Below are positions 51,421 through 57,720 of a stretch of 57,720 nucleotides of DNA, piece after piece; positions within the stretch are counted from its first letter, which is position 1; every line of letters starts with the position of its first letter. The stretch is from positions 45,106 to 102,825 of the forward strand of contig PLJH01000010.1 of assembly GCA_003139615.1 (NCBI GenBank). Reading direction: 5' to 3'. Made by a program: the position numbers and the translations under genes. Below the pieces are notes generated by a model. It worked only from the letters and a program-made list of their open reading frames with translations, was not told the origin of the DNA and made no database searches. The DNA comes from Alphaproteobacteria bacterium (GTDB lineage Bacteria > Pseudomonadota > Alphaproteobacteria > Micropepsales > Micropepsaceae).

Positions 51421-52038
51421 ATGAACGCCCCTCTGTCTCCGCTCTCCGCCGTTTCGTTGCACGACTCCCAGATCGCGATCGGCCCGTTCATGCCGGAAGA
51501 CGCCGCATCGCTGTTTCTGTGGATGAACGATATCGACGCGGCCAATCTCGATCTCGCGTTCCGGCCGATCGACTGGACCGCGTTTCAGGCATGGCTGGCC
51601 GATGTGGGGCGCAATCATACGCGTGTGATGTTCGCGATCCGCAAGGTCTCGCATCCCCAGATCCTCGGCTATCTCGCGCTCACCAACATCCACGCCGTGC
51701 ATCGCTCGGCCGAATTGGGCATCCGGATCGGGGCTACCGTGGATCGCGGCAAAGGTTATGGGCAGGCAGCGGTTGCACTTGCGCTCAAATATGCGTGGCA
51801 GAATCTGAACCTGCACCGTGTGCAGCTGACGGTGTTTGCGCACAATGTGCGCGCCATCGGCTCATACCGCGCGGCGGGCTTCGAGGAAGAAGGCCGCCTC
51901 ACCCATGCAGCCTTCATCGACGGACAATGGGTCGACGTCATTATCATGGGCGCGCTGCGTCCCGGCGCGCTTGAGGCGGTCGCACACACGCCTGTCGTGG
52001 CCGAACATCCGCGCGTGGCGTTCGCCGGACGCGCTTAA
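51421..52038 (+). CDS. GNAT family N-acetyltransferase
   Basis: A RimJ/RimL-type acetyltransferase of 205 residues. The fold is visible as IAIGPFMPEDAASLFLWMND at the start, GYLALTNIHAVHRSAELGIRIG (~78-100, strands 4-5), and the acetyl-CoA pyrophosphate loop RGKGYGQAAVALALKYA (~105-121, R/Q-x-x-G-x-G/A). RVQLTVFAHNVRAIGSYRAAGFEEEGRLTHAAFIDGQWVDVIIMG closes the domain. ATG 51421 is preceded by GGAG about 10 bp upstream; the frame is open further upstream but not family-like. Its 3' end overlaps the converging permease gene by 4 bp. The amine acceptor is unknown. Confidence 0.9.
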   Translation: MNAPLSPLSAVSLHDSQIAIGPFMPEDAASLFLWMNDIDAANLDLAFRPIDWTAFQAWLADVGRNHTRVMFAIRKVSHPQILGYLALTNIHAVHRSAELGIRIGATVDRGKGYGQAAVALALKYAWQNLNLHRVQLTVFAHNVRAIGSYRAAGFEEEGRLTHAAFIDGQWVDVIIMGALRPGALEAVAHTPVVAEHPRVAFAGRA

Positions 52039-53459
52039 GCGATTTCGCCTTTTCCGACGCGACTCCACCAGACTCCGAACATGAAATAAACCACGAGCCC
52101 CACTGCGTTCCATTCGAGGAACCAGAGCTGCGTGAATAGCGGCAGCCCGTTGAAGAACAGATAGAGGCAACCGACGATGCAGACAGGTCCCAGAAGCCAG
52201 ACGAGCGGCGTGCGAAACACGCGGGGCCGATTCGGTTCGCGCAATCTTAGTACCAATGTGCACAGCGCGACGGCAATGAACGCGCACAAAGTACCCGCAT
52301 TGGCGAGCAACACGATCTGATCGAGCTTCAAGGTCGCGGCAAGCACGGCTACGACAATGCCAGTCAACACCGTCATCAACACCGGCGTTCCGCGCGCTTT
52401 GCTGACCCGCGAAAGCCGCTCCGGCAGAAGCCCGTCGCGCGCCATCACGAAGAAAATGCGACTCTGGCCGTACATCAGCACGAGGATCACGGTCGGCAAT
52501 GCTACAATCGCGGCACCCGCCACGACCTGCGCGGACATCGGATGTTTGAGGCCCTGCAGGATGTAAACGAGCGGTGCGCCCGTCTTGGAGAAATCCGCGA
52601 ATGACGAGGCCCCCAGCGCCGTCGCCGCCACGGCCATATAGATCAGCGTGCACAGCACCATCGAGCCGATGATACCGATGGTGAGATTGCGACCCGGGTT
52701 TTTCGTTTCCTCCGCAGCCGTCGAGACTGTGTCGAAGCCATAAAACGCAAAGAAGATGATCGCGGCGGCCGCCATCACGCCGCGCTTGGTGCCGTCTGCA
52801 TCGACATGGGCCCAGAAACCGTAAGGCAGGAACGGATGGAAGCGCGCCGGATCGAAGGCGCGCGCGGCCAGCACCACGAACAATACAAGTGCTGCCAGCT
52901 TGATGCCGACGAGGAACAGATTCACGGTGGCGCTCTCGCGTGTGCCGATCACGAGCAACCCGGTAATCACGGCAGCGATGATGACGGCCGGCAGATCGAT
53001 AATTCCGCCCGAGGTGACGCCGTGCAGCAGCGCGTCGGGGACGGGCCATCCCGCCCAGTTGATGAACTCCGCGACATGCGCCGACCAGCCGACCGCCACG
53101 GCACTCGCGGCAATCGTGTATTCGAGGATGAGGCTCCAGCCCACGATCCAGGCGAGCAACTCCCCCAGCACAGCATAGGTATAGGTGTAGGCGCTGCCGG
53201 CCGCCGGCATCATGGTCGACATTTCCGCATAGCAGAACGCCGCACAGGCACAGATAATTCCGCAGAGCAAGAACGACAGCATTTCGCCGGGCCCAGCGAG
53301 CCCCGCACCGATGCCGGTCAAAGTATAAATACCCGTCCCGACGATGGCGCCCACGCCCATCGCCACCAGATGCGGCCAGCTCAGGGTCGGTGTCAGCCGG
53401 TCCTGGCCTTCGCGGCCTGCGATCGCATCGATGGATTTCCGGCGTGTGATAAAACTCAT
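52035..53459 (-). CDS. APC superfamily amino-acid permease
   Basis: A 474-residue transporter with about twelve membrane helices, similar to cationic/neutral amino-acid permeases of the CAT type. The first helix motif is VAMGVGAIVGTGIYTLTGIGAGLAGPGEM (~32-60), followed by CYAEMSTMMPAAGSAYTYTYAVLGEL (~78-103) and AIIFFAFYGFDTVSTAAEETKNPGRNLTIGI (~228-258), all diagnostic. ATG 53459 begins with the cytoplasmic tail MSFITRRKSIDAI; the longer frame would add 25 unlikely residues. It converges with the GNAT gene and diverges from the DUF885 gene. The transported substrate cannot be read from sequence. Confidence 0.92.
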   Translation of the reverse strand: MSFITRRKSIDAIAGREGQDRLTPTLSWPHLVAMGVGAIVGTGIYTLTGIGAGLAGPGEMLSFLLCGIICACAAFCYAEMSTMMPAAGSAYTYTYAVLGELLAWIVGWSLILEYTIAASAVAVGWSAHVAEFINWAGWPVPDALLHGVTSGGIIDLPAVIIAAVITGLLVIGTRESATVNLFLVGIKLAALVLFVVLAARAFDPARFHPFLPYGFWAHVDADGTKRGVMAAAAIIFFAFYGFDTVSTAAEETKNPGRNLTIGIIGSMVLCTLIYMAVAATALGASSFADFSKTGAPLVYILQGLKHPMSAQVVAGAAIVALPTVILVLMYGQSRIFFVMARDGLLPERLSRVSKARGTPVLMTVLTGIVVAVLAATLKLDQIVLLANAGTLCAFIAVALCTLVLRLREPNRPRVFRTPLVWLLGPVCIVGCLYLFFNGLPLFTQLWFLEWNAVGLVVYFMFGVWWSRVGKGEIA

Positions 53460-53594
53460 GCGGCCCCCCAAGACTGCGTGCAGCACCGGCTGCAACCTAT
53501 ACCAACTTGCCCTTCGCGCCAGCCCTGACATCATGGGGCGGCTAGGCTAATTGGGCCGCGCGGGGGCGCTCCAAACACCAAGGGGTTTGACGAC

Positions 53595-55355
53595 ATGCAT
53601 ATGATGCTGGCGGGTTTCGGCGTTGCCACGGTGATTTTGTCGGCCATCGTTCCGGTCCAGGCGGCCGAGAAGAGCGCCGATGCGCGCTTCAAGGCGCTCT
53701 ACACGCGCGAATGGACCTGGCGCGAGGAACAGTTCGCGGGCGAGGACGACGAGGACAGCAGGAAGCCTCTCGTCGATCACATGCCCAAGATCGATGCCGC
53801 GACGCAAACTGCACGTCTCGAATATTGGACGGCGGTGATGAAGGAGCTGGACGCGATTCCGGAAACGCAGCTCTCCGCCGAAAACCAGATCAACTACGAA
53901 GTCTACAAGCCGCAGATCCAGACCCTGATCAACGACCAGCATTTCCGCGAATATGAGAAGCCGGTCAATTCGGATTCCTCGTTCTGGTCCGATCTCAGCT
54001 CGAGCCACGACAAGCCGCTGAAGAACGAACAAGACTACAAAAACTACATCGCATGGATGGGCGATTTTCCCCGCTATTTCGGCGAACAGATCGACAATAT
54101 GCGCGCCGGCCTCAAGCGCGGCTTCACGCCGCCGCAGGTGACGCTCAAGGGCCGCGATCTTTCGATCTCGGCGGTGGCCGACGCGCAAGGCGAGACAAAC
54201 CCGTTCTATGCGCCGTTCAAGGAGATGCCGACCACGATTCTCGCTGCCGATCAGGCGAGCCTGCGGGCTGCGGCTGTGAAGGTGATCCACGATGCGGTCG
54301 ATCCGTCTTACGCAAAGTTGCTCAAATTCTTTCGCGAGGAATATGTTCCCGGCGCAGTGACGACCCTGGGTGCGGAATCCTTCCCCGACGGCAAGGCTTA
54401 CTACCGCGCACAAATCCTGGAGTACACGACGCTCGACATGGACCCCGATGCGATCCACCAGCTCGGGCTCGACGAAGTGGCGCGCATCCATGCCGAAATG
54501 CTCGACACGATGAAGCAGACGGATTTCAAGGGCGACTTTCCCGCCTTCCTCGCCTATCTGCGCAGCGATCCGAAATTTTATGCCAAGACACCCGACGAGC
54601 TTCTGATGCGGGCGGCATGGATCGCCAAGAAATTCGACGGCAAGGCCTCGCAATATTTCGGCTACCTGCCGCGCATGCGTTTCGGGATCATTCCGGTGCC
54701 GGCCGAGATCGCGCCGTTTTACACCTCCGGCCGCGGCGGACCGGGCGTTTATCTCGTCAACACCTATGACCTGCCGTCGCGCCCGCTCTATCAGCTGACT
54801 GCGCTGACCTTGCACGAATCCGCGCCGGGCCATGCGTTCCAGATGCCCATCGCGATGGAGCACAAGGATCTGCCGGATTTCCGCCAGAAAGTTTACATCT
54901 CCGCCTACGGCGAAGGCTGGGCGCTTTATACCGAGCGGCTCGGCGTCGAGATGGGCATGTACGAAACGCCTTATGACAAATTCGGCATGCTCAGCTATCA
55001 AATGTGGCGCGCGTGCCGGCTGGTGGTGGACACCGGCATCCATCATCTGGGCTGGACGCGCGAACAGGCGGTCGCCTATCTCCACGACAACACTGCGCTC
55101 GCCGATCACGAGATCGACACGGAAGTCGACCGCTACATCACCTGGCCTGGACAGGCACTCTCCTATTACCTCGGCGAAATGGCGATCTGGAAAGCGCGCC
55201 ACAAGGCTGAGCAGGCGCTGGGTCCAAAATTCAACCTCAAAGCCTTCCACGACACGGTGCTGGCGATGGGCTCGGTGCCGCTGCCGTTGCTGGAAAAACA
55301 GATCGACAAATTCATCGCGGGCGGCGGCAAGGGACCTTATCCGGATATGGAATAG
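53595..55355 (+). CDS. DUF885 family exported protein (putative metallopeptidase)
   Basis: A 586-residue protein of the DUF885 family, which has the pattern of a zinc peptidase. The signal MHMMLAGFGVATVILSAIVPVQA ends at the AxA-like site VQA. The metal-binding candidate motif TLHESAPGHAFQ (~405-416) has the HExxPGH form, and EGWALYTERLGVEMGMY (~440-456) supplies the next Glu. ITWPGQALSYYLGEMAIWKAR (~515-535) is another conserved block. These proteins are periplasmic in Gram-negatives and often annotated hypothetical. ATG 53595 and 53601 are both possible. It is a single gene between the permease and a repeat region. Confidence 0.88.
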   Translation: MHMMLAGFGVATVILSAIVPVQAAEKSADARFKALYTREWTWREEQFAGEDDEDSRKPLVDHMPKIDAATQTARLEYWTAVMKELDAIPETQLSAENQINYEVYKPQIQTLINDQHFREYEKPVNSDSSFWSDLSSSHDKPLKNEQDYKNYIAWMGDFPRYFGEQIDNMRAGLKRGFTPPQVTLKGRDLSISAVADAQGETNPFYAPFKEMPTTILAADQASLRAAAVKVIHDAVDPSYAKLLKFFREEYVPGAVTTLGAESFPDGKAYYRAQILEYTTLDMDPDAIHQLGLDEVARIHAEMLDTMKQTDFKGDFPAFLAYLRSDPKFYAKTPDELLMRAAWIAKKFDGKASQYFGYLPRMRFGIIPVPAEIAPFYTSGRGGPGVYLVNTYDLPSRPLYQLTALTLHESAPGHAFQMPIAMEHKDLPDFRQKVYISAYGEGWALYTERLGVEMGMYETPYDKFGMLSYQMWRACRLVVDTGIHHLGWTREQAVAYLHDNTALADHEIDTEVDRYITWPGQALSYYLGEMAIWKARHKAEQALGPKFNLKAFHDTVLAMGSVPLPLLEKQIDKFIAGGGKGPYPDME

Positions 55356-55364
55356 GTTTTTCTT

Positions 55365-55515
55365 TAGCCTCTCTCCATCGGGAGAGGGGCAGCGAGCGCA
55401 CTTCGCGCGACGCGGTGAGTGGGTGCGTGTGAAGGGTCAAATCTTTCGAGAACAGCGCGCTGCACAAGCACCCACTCACCCTGCCCTCTCTCCCTAAGGA
55501 GAGAGGGAAAATGCG
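55365..55515. repeat. Palindromic intergenic repeat doublet
   Basis: Downstream of the DUF885 gene lie two inverted copies of a palindromic element. The left one has cctctctccatcgggagaggg and ggtgagtgggtgcgtgtg; the right one has cacaagcacccactcaccc and ccctctctccctaaggagagaggg. The arms pair over about 50 bp with an intervening ~40 bp spacer, and each end also forms its own hairpin. The sequence differs from the doublet at 10468, so the genome has at least two such families. It may also terminate DUF885 transcription. Confidence 0.72.
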
Positions 55516-55625
55516 CGCCGACCAAATCGCAAAATTCCCTCACAGCAGGGAATATCAGGGAATTGCTCGGTATGTTGGCGCAAGCGCCACAAGCCCGGAA
55601 TCCCCGGTTTTGTGTCCCCGCGCCC

Positions 55626-55644
55626 CATACCGGGGACCGGTATG
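55626..55644. repeat. Short perfect inverted repeat
   Basis: cataccgg and ccggtatg form a perfect 8 bp stem with a three-base loop, 35 bp from the end of the unknown membrane-protein gene. No T-tract follows on either strand. It could be a terminator-like or protein-binding site at the edge of the accessory region. Confidence 0.45.
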
Positions 55645-55678
55645 AGTGAGATGGGCTAAATGGGCGGCGGTGGCCGCG

Positions 55679-56635
55679 TCAGGGCTCGGATTCCTCCTCA
55701 ATGTCATACCAATAGGAAGCGGGTCCGCATGGAATGAAGGTTGCGGGTATTCCTGCCACGTCCCCGAGCGTCCACCATTGAAAGGCAAAACCACTGCGGC
55801 GCACAATGCCATGGATATCCGCGTATCGCAGCCATCCCCAAACAAACAAGGCTGTATCTCCCCTTTCAGCTTCGGCAGTGAGCGGGATTGGATAGAGTGG
55901 CATAGGCGGGAAATAGACTTCGTCGGCTTTAAGTTCGTAAAACGCGAAGACTGTTGTGCTTTTACCTTCAGGCTCAAGCTTTGCGCCTATTGCTCCGACG
56001 CACGAAGCGAGTTGAATTTCTCGCGCGAAGGCGGTCCCGTTACCTTTATTTTTAATCATGCCGTGAACGGACTTGAGATAATAACCAGCGGGCAATTCAA
56101 TGTCGGGGACTGCGCCGCTAAATGTTTCCAGCGTAATATCTACCAGCACACAAAGTGGCCGAACGCTGCGCAACAGATTTTTGGCACTAAGCAACGACGC
56201 TTCAGCTTGCCGCTTAGAAATTTTGAGGGCTTCCTGAGTCCCAGATTCGGCACGCAAAATCAGGAGTCCCTGCCACGCACTTATGATAACCAAAGCTCCA
56301 GTGAACAAGGCGACTGGATCGCCAAGATCAGCGACAAAACGGCCAAGCGCAGCCCAGATTCCGCATATGACGCAATCGCTATTGTTTTGCTTCTTGGTCT
56401 GACTTTGGGTTTTGGCGTCTGTGGCATTGGCCTGTACGATAATGACATGCGGCCCGGGGCGCTTCTCTGTGGCGTTTTGAGTTTCCTGTGCATATGGCTT
56501 GCGATTGCCGGAATCACGCAAGGCGGCTGCCGGGATGCACGGCAGCGCGAATACTGCCGCGAGATAAACAGTCGCTAGAACTATCCCGACCCAAGGCCAG
56601 CCAGAAGGTATATCGACGGGAGGATTCTCAGACAT
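55679..56635 (-). CDS. Hypothetical membrane protein
   Basis: A 318-residue protein I do not recognise. It has an N-terminal hydrophobic helix (GWPWVGIVLATVYLAAVFALPC, ~12-33), a polar linker rich in Asn, Gln and Thr, and a second hydrophobic helix (PVALFTGALVIISAWQGLLIL, ~106-126). A helical stretch RAESGTQEALKISKRQAEASLLSA and a C-terminal beta-like region (~165-318) follow. The two-helix plus soluble-domain layout is common among uncharacterised accessory proteins. Base composition is less GC-rich than in the rest of the window. It overlaps the DUF6471 gene by 8 bp, so they are co-transcribed. Confidence 0.65.
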   Translation of the reverse strand: MSENPPVDIPSGWPWVGIVLATVYLAAVFALPCIPAAALRDSGNRKPYAQETQNATEKRPGPHVIIVQANATDAKTQSQTKKQNNSDCVICGIWAALGRFVADLGDPVALFTGALVIISAWQGLLILRAESGTQEALKISKRQAEASLLSAKNLLRSVRPLCVLVDITLETFSGAVPDIELPAGYYLKSVHGMIKNKGNGTAFAREIQLASCVGAIGAKLEPEGKSTTVFAFYELKADEVYFPPMPLYPIPLTAEAERGDTALFVWGWLRYADIHGIVRRSGFAFQWWTLGDVAGIPATFIPCGPASYWYDIEEESEP

Positions 56636-56870
56636 CCTCCAAGTCTATACCGCTCAATTCCAAAGCCGCCAGACAGGCCAATAGGAAAATGGCGGTAAAG
56701 GTCCCCCGGGCCAGCTTATTGGTTATGGAGGCCCGGGTTTCGCTCTTAAAGCCGTGTTTTTTCAACCTTCGGGCCAACTCATCATAATCAACTTCGGCTT
56801 TCTTGATTGCGGCCTTTAGATAGACCCTGGCGCGCTCCGCCCACTCCTCCTCCGATTTGGCAAAAGCCAT
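56628..56870 (-). CDS. DUF6471 domain small protein
   Basis: An 80-residue protein matching the DUF6471 pattern: EEEWAERARVYLKAAIKKAEVDYDELARRLKKHGF (a helix-turn-helix-like start), then ASITNKLARGTFTAIFLLACLAALELSG. The order 'YLKAx(n)LARRLxxxG ... KLxRGTFxAxF' is the family's hallmark and suggests a small DNA-binding or regulatory protein. Function is unknown. Translation starts at ATG 56870. It is first in a two-gene unit with the unknown membrane protein, and is divergent from the transposase gene across an operator-like AT-rich gap. Confidence 0.72.
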   Translation of the reverse strand: MAFAKSEEEWAERARVYLKAAIKKAEVDYDELARRLKKHGFKSETRASITNKLARGTFTAIFLLACLAALELSGIDLEDV

Positions 56871-56978
56871 CGGCTGTCTCCTGTATCATTTTCGATATGT
56901 ATCATATTCGATATTTCATGCTTGACAAGCCCCGGCGTGTATCATATCTGATATATATCAGATGTGAGAGAAAGTGCC
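56871..56978. promoter_or_regulatory. AT-rich divergent regulatory region with palindrome and repeated half-sites
   Basis: The gap has three versions of gtatcatatycgatat (about 56882, 56898 and 56937). The last is part of a perfect 18 bp palindrome, atctgatatatatcagat, at 56946-56963. On the plus strand ttgaca at about 56923 is followed 17 bp later by tatctg, a fair sigma-70-type promoter for the transposase that the palindrome overlaps. This is the layout of an operator controlling divergent genes; the DUF6471 protein is a natural candidate binder. Confidence 0.5.
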
Positions 56979-57720
56979 ATGACCATTCACTTCCTGCAAT
57001 CGAAAGCCGCCCGGACCCTTTCACTGGCGCAGGTGTTTCGGATGACGGAAACAGAAGCGGAAACAGCCTTCCGTGCGATCCGCTGGCAGGACACGCAAGG
57101 CGCTCCGGTATGCCCGAAGTGTGGCGGATTGGATGCTTACGAGTGCCGCCGTCCGAAAGGCCTCCTGCGCTTCCGCTGCAAAGCCTGTAAGGCCGATTTC
57201 TCGATCACATCCGGCACACTGTTCGCCGCTCACAAAGCCCCGCTCCGGGCGTATCTGGCCGCTATCGCGGTTTTCATGAACGAAGTGAAGGGCAAGAATG
57301 CTCTGGCGCTGTCCCGCGATCTCGGCATGTCGCACAAGGCTTGCTGGGTTCTCTTGCACAAGGTCCGCGAAGCGATGGCCGAAGAGTTCAGGGGCCGCAA
57401 GGTTGGCGGGGAAGGCAAGACCGCCGAAGTGGATGGCGCGTATTTCGGCGGCTATGTGAAGCCTGCCAATCTCAAGGAACACCGGATCGACCGTCGCCTT
57501 GCGGAAAACCAAAGCGGCAAGCGCAAATCGGTTATCATCGTTCGGGAACGTAATGGTCGCTCGGTTCCCGCCGTGTTCGCTTCGGAAGGCGCGGCGCAGG
57601 CTTGGATTAAATCCCGCATCGAAATCGGCACGGTCGTTAATGCCGACGAAGCGAATAGCTGGAACGATTTGCAAGCTCGCTACGAAATGAAGCGGATTAA
57701 CCATCAGGAAGCGTACAGCC
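56979..57720 (+). mobile_element. IS1595-family transposase gene, 5' part (runs off the window)
   Basis: The frame from ATG 56979 is open to the window end (247 codons) and encodes an IS1595/ISXO2-type transposase. An N-terminal zinc ribbon has CPKCGGLDAYEC and CKACKADFSITSGT (~45-75). A helix-turn-helix-like SRDLGMSHKACWVLLHKVREAM (~105-127) follows, then the ISXO2-like DDE nuclease start: the first Asp in EVDGAYFGGYVKP (~150) and the second in VVNADEANSWNDL (~220). The last catalytic residue lies beyond the window. No terminal inverted repeat could be assigned on the left side. The transposase marks the end of an accessory region. Confidence 0.88.

Noticed and set aside
53547..55250. 567-codon frame opposite the DUF885 gene
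   Set aside because: No signal, domain or ribosome site; the plus strand has the HESAPGH motif and a signal peptide.

Overview
The window is a chromosomal segment of a GC-rich Gram-negative bacterium. An Alphaproteobacterium is the best guess: the gene families (gnd-zwf with GH15 and trehalose genes, hopanoid-type HpnM/HpnN/MlaA transport, a MoxR-DUF58-SpoIIM-RDD operon, Pit-DUF47) and the frequent GTGA/ATGA stop-start overlaps fit. Genus cannot be settled from the sequence. No rRNA, tRNA or CRISPR was seen. Most of the window is compactly coding; the last 2 kb looks different and ends inside an insertion sequence.

Layout. 0-4.2 kb: pentose-phosphate genes (3' end of gnd, then zwf), a deletion scar joining the head of one GH15 gene to the tail of otsB, and an intact GH15 gene. 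4.2-5.5 kb: exported methionine sulfoxide reductases MsrA and MsrB. 5.7-26.8 kb: an exopolysaccharide locus with a Wzz/BY-kinase-like protein at one end and, at the other, a sugar-phosphate transferase, WecG-type and GT2 glycosyltransferases, flippase, Wzy/O-antigen ligase, a Tat-exported GH10 glycanase and a polysaccharide deacetylase.

Between the two halves of that locus (7.9-18.2 kb) sits a compact set of small-molecule enzymes: an ATP-grasp ligase, a flavin monooxygenase, an acyl-adenylating enzyme, a free-standing carrier-protein/thioesterase fusion, a MetA-type homoserine acyltransferase, an O-acetylhomoserine sulfhydrylase, a ThDP enzyme and a class IV aminotransferase. Four of these form one tightly coupled operon. 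This is the best candidate in the window for an undescribed pathway: a minimal split NRPS-like module tied to homoserine/homocysteine chemistry inside a polysaccharide locus.

26.9-30.9 kb: an acyl-CoA dehydrogenase, DUF47-Pit phosphate uptake and a Nudix protein. 31-38 kb: a probable inserted block with a 1290-residue two-partner-secretion-like adhesin carrying GLUG repeats, divergent from a methyltransferase/adenylate-forming enzyme pair, all bracketed by two direct copies of a ~35 bp repeat. 38-42 kb: HpnM, HpnN and MlaA, for outer-membrane lipid transport. 42.4-55.4 kb: a TauD-type dioxygenase with a problematic start, a membrane protein, the MoxR-centred operon, a dienelactone-hydrolase-like protein, a GNAT acetyltransferase, an APC permease and a DUF885 exported protein. 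55.4-57.7 kb: a palindromic repeat doublet, an unknown membrane protein with a DUF6471 gene, an AT-rich operator-like region and the 5' part of an IS1595-family transposase.
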